From positions 62,001 through 126,000 of the forward strand of contig NZ_JAKZHX010000004.1 of assembly GCF_022568815.1 (NCBI RefSeq): a stretch of 64,000 nucleotides of DNA. Direction: 5' to 3'. Below are positions 43,585 through 53,102 of this stretch, piece by piece. The notes below the pieces were generated by a model. The model had not been told where the DNA came from, searched no databases, and was given only the letters and a program-made list of their open reading frames with translations. How positions within the stretch are numbered: the first letter of the stretch is position 1; every line of letters begins with the position of its first letter. Source of the DNA: Undibacterium paludis. Lineage in GTDB: Bacteria > Pseudomonadota > Gammaproteobacteria > Burkholderiales > Burkholderiaceae_D. The position numbers and the translations under genes were made by a program.

Positions 43585-46500
43585 TCAGGGTCTGAGCAAA
43601 CCTGTGGCGTTGGGCGGCAAACCGCCACGACCTACCGGGCTCAGCGAACTGCCACTACCAACACGGCATAAATCCATGGCCAGATTCCCCGGCTCATAAG
43701 CCTGGGCATTGAGGTTCAGCAAGCTGGCGGAAAAATCTACTTGCGGGCTGCTTAGCATGATTACGCCATTGACGCCATCTGGCGCAGCAGCCTGTATCAG
43801 GTTTTTTCCACTACCATCAAATTTTTGCGGCAAACCACCCAGCACCAGTTGATTGCCACTGGCAATGATTGCCTTGACCTGCACGTTGACATTGCCGCCG
43901 CTGGCAGCCGTCGCAGCCGTATTGGCCTGTATAAAACCACCACGCAAGATCATGGCTGGAGCAGTAATATTGATGTCACCACCGTTACCTGCCCTGGTGC
44001 CACTGACCGAAGTTGTGATTTGCGAACGATCAAGCACCACAGGCCCGGCACCGTTGACACTGATATGACCGCCATTACCGTCAACAGCACTGGTATTGAT
44101 CGTACTGCGACTACTGAGCATGCGGCTGGCGTAAGCGATATGTATATCACTGGCGGCAGCATTGTCACTGGCCGAAGCCGTGACTTGTGCCTGATTCATG
44201 GTAATGACTGGTGCGTCCACTGTCAGCAAGGTTTTGACAGGCTGGGTCTTGCCACTGATTTGTGCTGCATTACGTATCGACAGCAAACCCTGGTTAAGAC
44301 TCAGGCTTTCGCTGGCACTGACACTGACATTCCCGGTATAACCACTCGATGTTGCCCCTGCTTCGGAACTGATGACGGCATGACTGTTGATATCAATTTT
44401 TTTTGCATTGACAGTGACTTCACCGGCTTTGCCAGCAGCAAAAGCACTGGATGAAATCTGCGCTCCGTTCAGCATCTGCAATTGCGTTGTCATGACATTG
44501 ACGGTACCGGCATTGCCGACTGAGCGATTGCTCAATTCACCACCGGCATTGGCACTGCTGAAGATACCGGTAGCAAGCGGAGTACTGTTTTCATCCTTGT
44601 CGGTCACGCTGAGTTTGCCATCCAGCGTCATATTTGTCGCCTGGACTTTTACCGCGCCTGCCGCGCCCGTTGTTGAGCTGATGGTTGCTGACGAAATCTG
44701 CCCGCCATCTGCCAGCAACACATTACCTGCAACATTGACATCAAGATTACCGGCATTACCACTGGCCTGGGTCCCCGCATCACTATAAATACCGGTTGCT
44801 GCGCCCTTGCCTGCAATACTCAGGCTGCCTGCATCAACCCTGACTGCACCGGCATTGCCCACAAAGCGGGTAGCCGACGAGATTCTTGCACCATTTTCCA
44901 GCTGTATTGCCTGACTGGTTTTGACGGCAATGTTACCGGCATTACCTGTGCCTATGGTTTCTGCCATGATGCCGCTACCTTGTCCGTCAATGGACAGATT
45001 GCCTGAGCCGACAGTAATGGCACCACTCTGCCCCCTGGTATAGGTCGTGGAAGAAATACGCCCTCCACCTGTCACTGTCAGTCTGTCGGCAATGTTGACA
45101 TCAATGTTGCCACCACTACCACCGGCAAAACTGGCTGACATACGGAAATCGCCGGCATCACTATAGACACCGGCTTCCAGTCCCTGCCCGTCAATCAGCA
45201 GGCTTTTGGCGGCAACCCTGATCTTGCCTGCATTGCCAGTATCAAATGCAGATGTCGAGATCCCCCCCTCGGACAATATGCTGCCTGCACCGCTGACATT
45301 GACGTCGACATTGCCGGCGTTACCCTTGCCGCCGGAAATACTGTTGATGCCAGTCGAGACGCTATCACCATTGATCAGCAATTCTGCTGCATTGACCTTG
45401 ACATCAGCACCTGCGCCAGACGAATAGGTGGCTGAAGAAATCTGCGCGCTGCTGATGATGCTCAGCTTGCCGTCTGCACTGACGGTGACATTCCCGGCAT
45501 TACCCCTGGCCTTGGCATTACTGATACTGAGTATGCCGGTATCAGGGCCGTTGGCGTCAGTACCATCGAGCACGATATCCCTGGCGCTGACACGCACATT
45601 GCCACCATTGCCACTGGAAAAAGTTGAAGAAGAAATCACGCCGCCATTGAGTAAAGCCAGTTTGCCACTGACCGCGATGTCGAGGTTACCGGCATTACCA
45701 GTGGAATCACCCGCCTGGCTATAAATACCTGTGCTGTGACCTTGCCCGTCTATCGTCATGGCAGCAGCATCAATCCTGATGGAACCGGCATTGCCAAAGC
45801 CAAAAGTAGAAGAAGAAATGCGCCCGCCATTCAGGATACTGATCTGACCGGATGCCATGATCAGCACATCGCCCGATCGGGCACTGCCGTCCCTGACGTT
45901 GCCAATAATGCCGGTATTCTTGCTGGCATCCTGCTGGTCTATCAGGATGTCACCAGCCTGTATGCGTATCAGGCCGCCATCGACATTGCCGCTGGCCGAG
46001 GTCGTAAGATTGCCGCCATTGATGATACTGAGTTTACCATCGGTTTTAGGAAAGTCTGCATTAAAGCCAGCTTCCAGCCTGCTTTGCCCGACGGCAGCCA
46101 GTCTTACGGCAGCACCGGGGGCCAGCAGGCTGGCGTCATTGATACTGATATCACCAGCGACCAGTGTCAACGCTTGTTGCGGACGCAGGTTGATTTCCGC
46201 GCCATCCTTGAATGCCAGGGTTGCGCGACTATTACCGAGAAAACCAAAAGCCTCGGGCGCTGCTGCGGACAAGGTGCTGGCCCTGGCAGTATCGACATAA
46301 AAATTGCCATCAGAAAATTTCACATAATCAGCCGTACTGATATGCAAGCCGGCCGGTACATCAATCGCCGCACCAGCGCCGACAATCACACCAGCCGGAT
46401 TAATGAAATAAAAGTGCGGCTGGCTGCCCGTAGCCGCAGTCAACTTCAGCATGCCATTGATATTGGATGCGGTGCCGCCAGTGACACGTGCAATCACATT

Positions 46501-46776
46501 CTGCAAGGCAGTGGTCGTCGTGAAATTGGCTGATTCACCACTTTCTATGCTGAAACTCTGGAAGCTGTGGAACAGATTGCTTCCCTTGATCGTACCCAGA
46601 CTTTGCGGCACGACAAAATTCCCGCTCAGGGTCTGCACCTGACCGACCGAGCCATCGGTCTTGGCGCCAGCCCATGCCAGCGACGCAGCGCCGCCAAACG
46701 CCAGCCACAGGCTGACCTTGAGCAGGCTGACTACGCGCAGTTTCAGAGGTTTTTCTGTCAGCACAGGTTTGCTCAT
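43585..46776 (-). CDS. Two-partner secretion exoprotein (TpsA, filamentous haemagglutinin N-domain)
   Basis: The 1063-residue product has an extended signal region (to about WAGAK, residue 38) and a TPS domain (about 40-290, with NLFHSFQSFSIESGESANF, FYFINPAGVIVGAGA and GLHISTADYVKF). It then has about ten repeats of roughly 60-70 residues of the form GNAGNLDVNVSGKL..LNGGxISSSTF, predicting a long right-handed beta-helix. The end carries a single Cys and GRGGLPPN, a tail I remember from cyanobacterial haemagglutinin-like proteins. Its ATG overlaps the CHAT gene stop by four bases. It is far smaller than classical adhesins. Confidence 0.92.
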   Translation of the reverse strand: MSKPVLTEKPLKLRVVSLLKVSLWLAFGGAASLAWAGAKTDGSVGQVQTLSGNFVVPQSLGTIKGSNLFHSFQSFSIESGESANFTTTTALQNVIARVTGGTASNINGMLKLTAATGSQPHFYFINPAGVIVGAGAAIDVPAGLHISTADYVKFSDGNFYVDTARASTLSAAAPEAFGFLGNSRATLAFKDGAEINLRPQQALTLVAGDISINDASLLAPGAAVRLAAVGQSRLEAGFNADFPKTDGKLSIINGGNLTTSASGNVDGGLIRIQAGDILIDQQDASKNTGIIGNVRDGSARSGDVLIMASGQISILNGGRISSSTFGFGNAGSIRIDAAAMTIDGQGHSTGIYSQAGDSTGNAGNLDIAVSGKLALLNGGVISSSTFSSGNGGNVRVSARDIVLDGTDANGPDTGILSISNAKARGNAGNVTVSADGKLSIISSAQISSATYSSGAGADVKVNAAELLINGDSVSTGINSISGGKGNAGNVDVNVSGAGSILSEGGISTSAFDTGNAGKIRVAAKSLLIDGQGLEAGVYSDAGDFRMSASFAGGSGGNIDVNIADRLTVTGGGRISSTTYTRGQSGAITVGSGNLSIDGQGSGIMAETIGTGNAGNIAVKTSQAIQLENGARISSATRFVGNAGAVRVDAGSLSIAGKGAATGIYSDAGTQASGNAGNLDVNVAGNVLLADGGQISSATISSTTGAAGAVKVQATNMTLDGKLSVTDKDENSTPLATGIFSSANAGGELSNRSVGNAGTVNVMTTQLQMLNGAQISSSAFAAGKAGEVTVNAKKIDINSHAVISSEAGATSSGYTGNVSVSASESLSLNQGLLSIRNAAQISGKTQPVKTLLTVDAPVITMNQAQVTASASDNAAASDIHIAYASRMLSSRSTINTSAVDGNGGHISVNGAGPVVLDRSQITTSVSGTRAGNGGDINITAPAMILRGGFIQANTAATAASGGNVNVQVKAIIASGNQLVLGGLPQKFDGSGKNLIQAAAPDGVNGVIMLSSPQVDFSASLLNLNAQAYEPGNLAMDLCRVGSGSSLSPVGRGGLPPNATGLLRP

Positions 46777-49115
46777 AACCAGCTCCCGACCATGATGAAT
46801 GGTGCCCAATAAAAGGGATGATTGAATTCATTATTCTTCAGCAATTCCAGCTGTGCTTTTTGCAAGGCCTGTGCCTTGCTTGTTGCCGGTATCGCCAGGT
46901 TGCGATAGAACTGCCCCATCAGCAAGGTGGCGGCGTTGTCTGATACCGGCCAAAGTGAGCCCAGCGCACTTTTTGCATGCGCCTTGAGCGCAGCACCGCT
47001 CAGGCCCAATGGAGCCCTGTCATCACCTTCCGCTGTCTCGCAAGCTGAGAGCGTCAGCAATTCCAGGTCCTGATTTTTTTTGCCGTCCTTGCGCAAAAAA
47101 GTTTGTAGCTTGTCCATGGTAATCAGATCATCATGCGCCATCAGAAAGGTGCTGTCAGCTGTGCCGCCAAATACGCCATGTGAGGCGACGTGTATGACCT
47201 GGTAATCGCCGGTTTTCACTTTCTGTCCGAATGCCGCTACAGTGAATCCCGAATTAAACAAGGTTTGTCCGGGCGCCAGCTTTTCCAATACATGGATTTC
47301 TTCATTGACACCGGACAACGCCAGCATTTCCCGTAACTGTATGTTTCTCCGCTCGCTCTGCAATTTATCAACTAGTGCAACGGAAACATTCACTGCACCA
47401 GTTTTTGGGACATTACGTATGCCACGGGTTAGCGCCGACCTGGCATTCTGCCCGCCCGCAGTAGCATCAGGACTGGCCGCCAGCAGTTGCTCGACCATGA
47501 AATCAGGTAATTTTTCAACAACGGTGCCTGGCTCACTCATACCAGCCAGCAGGGTTCTCATTTGCCAGCCTTGCTGTTCACGCACCGTCGTATTGGTCAG
47601 GCTCAATGCAGGTATGACGGCAATCGCATATTTTTCCACAGCAAAGTGCTGCCCGTCATACAGAGCAGCAAATGGCAATAAACGCAAAGCCCCATCGGGA
47701 ACAATCACCAGGGTGCGGATGCCCTGTTGCCGGATTTGTGCGTCCAGTGGCCCCAGCAAGGCATCATACAGACGTCTGGCCTGGGGTTTGAAGGACAGGT
47801 TGTCTTTCAGGCTTTCGGTAAAAGCGATGACTTCACTGCGAAGCTTGGCCGCAGGTAAGGACAGGCTATGTCTTTGCATGCCGTGACTGGTTTCCAGCAG
47901 CAATTCAAGACGGTCAGTCAACAGGATAGGATAGAGAATGGCGGTATCGCTGGCCAGCACAGTTTGCTGACGATTGGCCCTCGCGGTATCGACTGCGCAA
48001 CGGTCGCCAAGATAATCCTGCAATTCGGTTTGTTTGATCAGTTCCAGCACATCGCGGGCACGACGCAACTGTGCGTTTTTTTGAACGCTGTCCAGTTGAT
48101 CCGATGTTTGCAACAACAAATCTGCCAATCCCAGATAGATCGGCTCCAGGGTCTCACGGAAAGACGAACGACCATCCTGGTATTCAACCGGGATATCACC
48201 ACGTATGGCTTCCACATGCTCCACCGCTCTTTGATAGGCAGCAATTGCCTGTTCATTCTTGCCCTGCAGGCGCAACAGGCGAGCCTGCCGCCACTCTGAC
48301 TGTATCAGTATGTCGTGCGCCTCTATACCCTGGGTCGCCAGCAAGACCTGTTCGGTCAGTGCCAGGGCGTCATCTGGCCTGCGCGCCTCTTCATACAACT
48401 GCGCCATTTGATCCAGTGCTTCTGCCTGCAAGCGCTTTTGCCCCAGCTCCACTGCCGCCTGCCTGGCCTGCTGCAAAACCTGAAAAGCCAGGTTGTGGCC
48501 TTCGACACCCAGCATTTTTGCCTGTACCGCCAGGTTAATGGCAAAGCGGGCACGTTGCTGGTCATTCAATTGCGGCAAACGTCGTGCCAGCGTCTGCAGA
48601 TTTTTCAGTTGCGCAGTCGAGGTCAGTTTTTTTGCTTCAAGCTTGTTCCGGTTCAAGCCCACACTGAGGGTAATACCGGCATCATCGCCAGCCAATTTAA
48701 GTGCAGTATCGTAGTAAGTACGCGCCAGCTCTGCATGGCCGGTTTGCTGCAGCCAGTTGGCAAAATCGATGGCATAACCGGCCTTGTCCAGACTGTTGCC
48801 TGCATTCTCATAGGCATAACGCAAATATGGCTCGGCCAATGCCTGCTGACGACTATTTACATAGCTGATGGCCAGTGCCGCCGCAGCCCTGACTTTATCT
48901 TCTGGCTGCACTGCATCTGCGTAGGCAGTATGCAACTTGCTGAAAGCCAGTGTGTAATTGGCGCTGCCACATTCGTGCAACCCCCGGCTCAATAATTCTT
49001 TGTAGGACGACGCCATCGTATCTGCTGTCGCATGTGCGACATTACCTGCAAACGCAAGCAGGCAAAAACCAGCCAGGCCTGGCAATATTTTTTTCAAGAA
49101 CAATGTTATCTGCAT
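46773..49115 (-). CDS. Exported TPR-CHAT caspase-like protease
   Basis: The 780-residue product has a signal peptide (to about AHATAD, residue 30), helical TPR-like repeats (about 35-380, such as RAAAALAISYVNSRQQALAEPYL), and a CHAT domain (about 430-780). The catalytic pair is VIHVASHG (His646) and LTLSACETAEG (Cys692), both intact. CHAT proteases cut specific partners when activated. Exported CHAT proteins beside TpsA/TpsB genes are known chiefly from cyanobacteria (from memory). The likely target is TpsA, translationally coupled downstream; this is inference. The start at 49115 has GAGAG; it lies 11 bases after TpsB. Confidence 0.92.
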   Translation of the reverse strand: MQITLFLKKILPGLAGFCLLAFAGNVAHATADTMASSYKELLSRGLHECGSANYTLAFSKLHTAYADAVQPEDKVRAAAALAISYVNSRQQALAEPYLRYAYENAGNSLDKAGYAIDFANWLQQTGHAELARTYYDTALKLAGDDAGITLSVGLNRNKLEAKKLTSTAQLKNLQTLARRLPQLNDQQRARFAINLAVQAKMLGVEGHNLAFQVLQQARQAAVELGQKRLQAEALDQMAQLYEEARRPDDALALTEQVLLATQGIEAHDILIQSEWRQARLLRLQGKNEQAIAAYQRAVEHVEAIRGDIPVEYQDGRSSFRETLEPIYLGLADLLLQTSDQLDSVQKNAQLRRARDVLELIKQTELQDYLGDRCAVDTARANRQQTVLASDTAILYPILLTDRLELLLETSHGMQRHSLSLPAAKLRSEVIAFTESLKDNLSFKPQARRLYDALLGPLDAQIRQQGIRTLVIVPDGALRLLPFAALYDGQHFAVEKYAIAVIPALSLTNTTVREQQGWQMRTLLAGMSEPGTVVEKLPDFMVEQLLAASPDATAGGQNARSALTRGIRNVPKTGAVNVSVALVDKLQSERRNIQLREMLALSGVNEEIHVLEKLAPGQTLFNSGFTVAAFGQKVKTGDYQVIHVASHGVFGGTADSTFLMAHDDLITMDKLQTFLRKDGKKNQDLELLTLSACETAEGDDRAPLGLSGAALKAHAKSALGSLWPVSDNAATLLMGQFYRNLAIPATSKAQALQKAQLELLKNNEFNHPFYWAPFIMVGSWL

Positions 49116-49126
49116 ATGCGCTGCTC

Positions 49127-50761
49127 TCAAAATACACGGTAAGACAATTGCAGATGCACGCCCTGGTCTTGCAAATTGCTATCAGTTACGGCACCAGCAC
49201 CGTCAGTTGTCTTGAGTTTTTTTGCCAGGATGAGATCGGCTGCCCAGCTTTTCCATTGCCAGGTCAAGCCCGCACCTATCGACGCCAGACTCTGAGACGC
49301 TTCACCGACATTGCTGGCGCTGGCCAGGTCGGTTAAGGCAATCAGCCTGATTTTGTGGCCGCCGTCTTGTCCCAGGTTCAAAGGATAATGAAATTCTGCA
49401 CTCAGCAGATAGGCGCGATCACGCACCAGCGCATTTTCACGATAGCCGCGAACGCTCGCCACACCACCGAGCGAAAAACGCTCCAGCGGCATCAGCCGAT
49501 CACGGCTCTGCTGAGTCGATGCGCGCAAGACGATTTGCCTGCCATCCTTGTCCAGGTTGTTGACATATTGCAGTTGGCCAGTCCAGATGCGATATTGCCG
49601 TGCTGGTGCAGCACTGTCAGACTGATCGAGATTGTTGCGGCCAAAGGTCAACACACTGCGCAGGGCAATCGCCTGGGTTTCCCAACGCTCAGTCCATTCC
49701 TGCGACAGGCGCAGGACACGGGTCCTGGAATAGCCGTCAGGTTCACCTGGAGTAAAAGAAAATGCCTCACCCAGCAGACTGGTCTGACTGTCACGCTGAC
49801 CGTAACTGACCCCAATTTCAATTTTTCTTTGCAGGCTGTTGAGCAGAGCCTGGGTCAGCCCCAGTTCGTAGCCGGAACTGCGGCTCTTGATATCGACCGA
49901 CTTCAATGATTCGTCTATGACGGCTGAACTGCCATGATCTGCACTGAATCTCAGGCTGGTACCAATACTGTTTAGCGGCAGATTCCAGTTCAGATGTATG
50001 GGGTCTGCACCTTCACTATGTGAAAAATTAGCTTCAAGCATGTCGCCAAGTCCGCTCAGATTGCGTACCCAGCCGGACACACCCAGTACTTCAGAACCTA
50101 TCGAAGCCGCACGGTAATTATTTGCATACAGATTCAGCCCGGATGAGGGTGCACGCTGTACATCAATATCAAGTACTGCTGTACCGGGCTGTTCGCCAGG
50201 CAGGATACGACTATTGATCTTATCAAACAGCGGGTCTGTCAACAGGAGCTGGAATCTTCGCTGCAATACCGGCATATTGAAGACCTCTGCCTCATTGACC
50301 AGTCTGTCCCTGATATACGACTGCGCCAGCCTGCCTTCACCCTTGATCCTGACTTCATTGATGCGTCCCTCAATCAGCCGCACCGTGATGATGCCGCCCG
50401 GGAAAGGCTCAGCCCCTTCGGCAACCGCCAACACCGCTCCCGAATTAAGATAGCCACGCGCTACATACAGTCGGGTGATACGGGCACGCAATTCTTCCAG
50501 TTCGGTAAAACTGAGGGTTTTCCCCATATAGTCAGCGACCACCTCTTTCAGTTCTGTACTGCTGAGCACCTGATTGCCGCTAAACTGTATGTCCTGTACA
50601 ACAATTTGCCTTATCGGTACTGCTGGCAAGCTCAACACGGACGACTTGTCCTGGGCCACGGCCAGACCCGGGCCAACCAGGCCATCAATACCATTGATGA
50701 CCAAGGCAAGCAGGGATAATCGCGGGAGATTGCAGAACATCTTGCTGGTAAGGCTCAGCAT
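49127..50761 (-). CDS. TpsB outer-membrane transporter (ShlB/FhaC family)
   Basis: The 544-residue protein exports TpsA across the outer membrane. A signal peptide (ending near LAVAQ) is followed by POTRA domains (about residues 55-215, with IQFSGNQVLSSTELKEVVADY and ITRLYVARGYLNSGAV) and a beta-barrel with the conserved VRGYREN lid-lock motif. The C-terminal residue is Phe (LSYRVF). Starts at 50761 and 50740 are both possible; 50740 gives a cleaner signal peptide. It heads the operon with CHAT, TpsA, cyclase and FecR genes. Confidence 0.93.
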   Translation of the reverse strand: MLSLTSKMFCNLPRLSLLALVINGIDGLVGPGLAVAQDKSSVLSLPAVPIRQIVVQDIQFSGNQVLSSTELKEVVADYMGKTLSFTELEELRARITRLYVARGYLNSGAVLAVAEGAEPFPGGIITVRLIEGRINEVRIKGEGRLAQSYIRDRLVNEAEVFNMPVLQRRFQLLLTDPLFDKINSRILPGEQPGTAVLDIDVQRAPSSGLNLYANNYRAASIGSEVLGVSGWVRNLSGLGDMLEANFSHSEGADPIHLNWNLPLNSIGTSLRFSADHGSSAVIDESLKSVDIKSRSSGYELGLTQALLNSLQRKIEIGVSYGQRDSQTSLLGEAFSFTPGEPDGYSRTRVLRLSQEWTERWETQAIALRSVLTFGRNNLDQSDSAAPARQYRIWTGQLQYVNNLDKDGRQIVLRASTQQSRDRLMPLERFSLGGVASVRGYRENALVRDRAYLLSAEFHYPLNLGQDGGHKIRLIALTDLASASNVGEASQSLASIGAGLTWQWKSWAADLILAKKLKTTDGAGAVTDSNLQDQGVHLQLSYRVF

Positions 50762-50915
50762 AGACAGGTACAAGGTTGAAACCGGGGCAGCCTGGAATAG
50801 AAAAAAGACATAAAAATGATTTGCAGTAAAACGATTGAAGCCGAATTGAATAAACAAACTGCTTAAAAGATGCACATCTTAATTCTATCGAAAAAGCCTG
50901 ACAAGAAATCGTCTA

Positions 50916-50929
50916 CATACCTAAGTATG
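50916..50929 (-). promoter_or_regulatory. Dyad upstream of the TpsB-CHAT-TpsA operon
   Basis: CATAC-CTAA-GTATG, flanked by GTC and GAC, lies about 155 bases before the TpsB start, between this operon and the divergent SRPBCC gene. A regulator site is possible. I do not see a convincing -35/-10 pair for the operon. Confidence 0.3.
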
Positions 50930-50977
50930 CGACTGGCGAGCTGAACACATTTCTCAAATTTACATAATAGCAACATA

Positions 50978-51436
50978 ATGCCCATCATCGAACTCAGCAC
51001 AGAAATCAAGGCTGCCATTACAACTGTCTACCATGTCTCACAGGACTATGCTGTCAGGTATGAATGGGACCCGTTTCCCGACAGCATCACCATGCTCAAT
51101 GACCGCCAGGGTATGCCTGTTACGGGAACGCAAGTCCTGGTTCGCTCCAAGCTTGGCATGGAAATGCTGGTCGAATTTGTGCAAGCAGCCCCGCCTGAGC
51201 GGGCAGCCATTGTCATGTTGAAAGGCCCCTGGTTTCTGAAAAAATTTGCCGGTTCATGGATATTCGAAGCCAGGTCTGCACATCTGACCCTGGCGAGGTT
51301 CCGTTACACCATACATACCCGCGCCTTTATCTTTACCTGGCTGCTCGACAGGTTGGCCAGCAGCTATTTCAAGCATACAACGGCAAAACGACTGGCCGGA
51401 CTAAAACAGTATTGTGAAAAAAATACCCGCATCTGA
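50978..51436 (+). CDS. SRPBCC-fold (polyketide cyclase/dehydrase-like) protein
   Basis: The 152-residue soluble protein has the START-like pattern: IELSTEIKAAITTVYHVSQDY at the start, a central strand set (GTQVLVRSKLGMEMLVEFVQ), FAGSWIFEA, and a final amphipathic helix ending LAGLKQYCEK. The fold binds hydrophobic small molecules; the ligand is unknown. Divergent from the TpsB operon but with no evident functional link. Confidence 0.82.
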   Translation: MPIIELSTEIKAAITTVYHVSQDYAVRYEWDPFPDSITMLNDRQGMPVTGTQVLVRSKLGMEMLVEFVQAAPPERAAIVMLKGPWFLKKFAGSWIFEARSAHLTLARFRYTIHTRAFIFTWLLDRLASSYFKHTTAKRLAGLKQYCEKNTRI

Positions 51437-51604
51437 TTACCTATACAAGGGCAAAAATCAGCCACAATTGTATTGGCCATATACCAAAGCCGATGCAGCC
51501 CACAATGGAAAAATTGTACCGGTACCGGCAGAGCAAAGCGCTCTATGATGCCACTAACGACACTTTTACCATATAAAAAAATGCAAACACCTGGTTTACG
51601 CCCC

Positions 51605-51952
51605 ATGCAAAGCTATCAGGGCAGTTGTCACTGCGGCGCAGTACGTTTTGAAATTACAACAGATTTTCCGGAACTGACAACTTGTGATTGTTCCATCTGT
51701 CACCGTAAAAACGCCTTGATGGTAAAAGTACACGAGAGCCAGTTCCGCCTCGTCACCGGCGAAGAGTCACTCACTGAATATCAATTCAACACCATGACGG
51801 CGCATCACTATTTCTGCAAGGTTTGCGGCATCTATCCTTTCCATCGCAAGCGGGTGACACCAGACAATTTTGGTATCAATGTTCATTGCCTGGCAGAATT
51901 TGATCCTGCTGGCATCCCTGTACGCAGGGCTACTGGCTCAAAGATGTCCTGA
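51605..51952 (+). CDS. GFA-family (CENP-V/GFA domain) zinc protein
   Basis: The 115-residue protein carries the zinc-binding cysteines of the GFA fold: CHCGAV, CDCSICHRKN and CKVCGIYPFH. The founding members form S-hydroxymethylglutathione from formaldehyde and glutathione, but most are untested. The ATG at 51605 gives the usual N-terminus QGSCHCGAV; an ATG eight codons earlier is possible. No strong ribosome site precedes either. Confidence 0.88.
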   Translation: MQSYQGSCHCGAVRFEITTDFPELTTCDCSICHRKNALMVKVHESQFRLVTGEESLTEYQFNTMTAHHYFCKVCGIYPFHRKRVTPDNFGINVHCLAEFDPAGIPVRRATGSKMS

Positions 51953-51971
51953 CCTTCATTATGGATTTATC

Positions 51972-52613
51972 ATGCAGACGCAAACCCTGCTCGCTTTCAC
52001 CGCAATCGCCAGCCTGTCCATACTGAGCCCTGGCCCGGCCACCCTGCTGTCTTTGAAAAACGGCGCCAGCTATGGAACACGCTCAGTGATATGGTCAGCT
52101 TTTGGCAACATTTCTGGCATATTCTGTTTATCCAGTTTGGCCTTTCTTGGCCTTGGTGCATTGCTGAACTCGTCCGCAGTTTTGTTCACCGTTGTCAAAA
52201 TCCTCGGTGCCCTGTATCTGTTTTACATAGGTGCGAAGCAATTGTTTGGCAAGGATAGTCCCCTGGAAGCGGCGGCATCTAATCAAGCATCAGTGGCGCG
52301 GCCAAAACCGTCGAAGTTATATGGTGAAGCTTTTCTGACTGCGGCAACCAATCCCAAGGCCCTGATGTTTTTTACCGCCCTGTTCCCGCATTTCATCAAC
52401 ACACAAGAGGCACTCGCGCCGCAGTTCTTTACACTGATGGCCATCTTCATGGCCCTGTCTTACCTGGTCCACTTACTATATGCGCAACTGGCTGCGCGCG
52501 CAGTACACGTCCTGGTCAAGCCGCATTTTGTCAAATGGATTAATCGTATTGTTGGTACAGCTTTCATTACTTTCGGCGCAATGTTGCTGAGTTTGCGCAG
52601 GCAAACTGCCTGA
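51972..52613 (+). CDS. LysE/RhtB-family amino acid exporter
   Basis: The 213-residue inner-membrane protein has six hydrophobic helices and the family signature LSPGPATLLSLKNGASYG near the N-terminus. NPKALMFFTALFPHFI is in the middle. Members export amino acids such as threonine, homoserine or lysine; the substrate is not predictable. The ATG at 51972 gives the canonical N-terminus. Its stop abuts the convergent GNAT gene. Confidence 0.93.
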   Translation: MQTQTLLAFTAIASLSILSPGPATLLSLKNGASYGTRSVIWSAFGNISGIFCLSSLAFLGLGALLNSSAVLFTVVKILGALYLFYIGAKQLFGKDSPLEAAASNQASVARPKPSKLYGEAFLTAATNPKALMFFTALFPHFINTQEALAPQFFTLMAIFMALSYLVHLLYAQLAARAVHVLVKPHFVKWINRIVGTAFITFGAMLLSLRRQTA

Positions 52614-53090
52614 TCATGCCAGCAGCTTTTTTTCCATGAATACACTCAAAGGGTCTTCCTGGTAATCACCAAAGGGCCCTCTTTCTGCATAACCCAGACG
52701 ATAATACAGGCCCAGTGCTTCTGGTTGCCGGATACCGGTTTCCAGCCTGGCAATGCGTACGTCATTGGCCAGCAAGTGATCTTCCAACGCCTGCATGATA
52801 TGTTTTGACAAGCCTTTACCGCGAAATTCTTCCGGTACAAATACACGTTTTATTTCACCATAACTGCATAGTGCCAGCTCATCAAACAGGATTTTTACAG
52901 CGCCACAGGCTGCCAGTTGATCATCAAGATGGCAGCCCAAAAACATCACATTATCCTCGGCGAGCGCCTGCACACTTTCCAGGTGATTGCTTTCTGCCGG
53001 ATAAAGTGCCGCCATATAGGCATCTGACAAGCCAATCAAACGGACAGCTGCTGTAGAGGCCGGATTTATTCTTTCTGCTTTCATCGCCAT
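52614..53090 (-). CDS. GNAT-family N-acetyltransferase
   Basis: The 158-residue protein has the CoA-binding segment IKRVFVPEEFRGKGLSKHIM (motif RGKGL) and the C-terminal EALGLYYRLGYAERGPFG. The N-terminal YPAESNHLESVQ pattern is shared by a group of stand-alone GNATs. Starts at 53090 and 53084 cannot be separated. Substrate unknown. It sits 12 bases after the nasA stop would be read, but on the same strand downstream of nasA, so it may be cotranscribed. Confidence 0.88.
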   Translation of the reverse strand: MAMKAERINPASTAAVRLIGLSDAYMAALYPAESNHLESVQALAEDNVMFLGCHLDDQLAACGAVKILFDELALCSYGEIKRVFVPEEFRGKGLSKHIMQALEDHLLANDVRIARLETGIRQPEALGLYYRLGYAERGPFGDYQEDPLSVFMEKKLLA

Positions 53091-53102
53091 CAATCCGAAA
53101 TT

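Noticed and set aside
43700-46300. Periodic repeats considered as a CRISPR array or tandem DNA repeat
   Set aside because: The unit is about 200 bases, degenerate at DNA level and preserved as protein, so it is the beta-helix repeat of TpsA.
45736-46533. Open frames antisense to the TpsA gene, including several low-complexity Leu/Ala/Pro-rich ones
   Set aside because: They mirror the Gly/Asn/Ser repeats of TpsA. Their repetitiveness comes from the repeats, not from independent genes.
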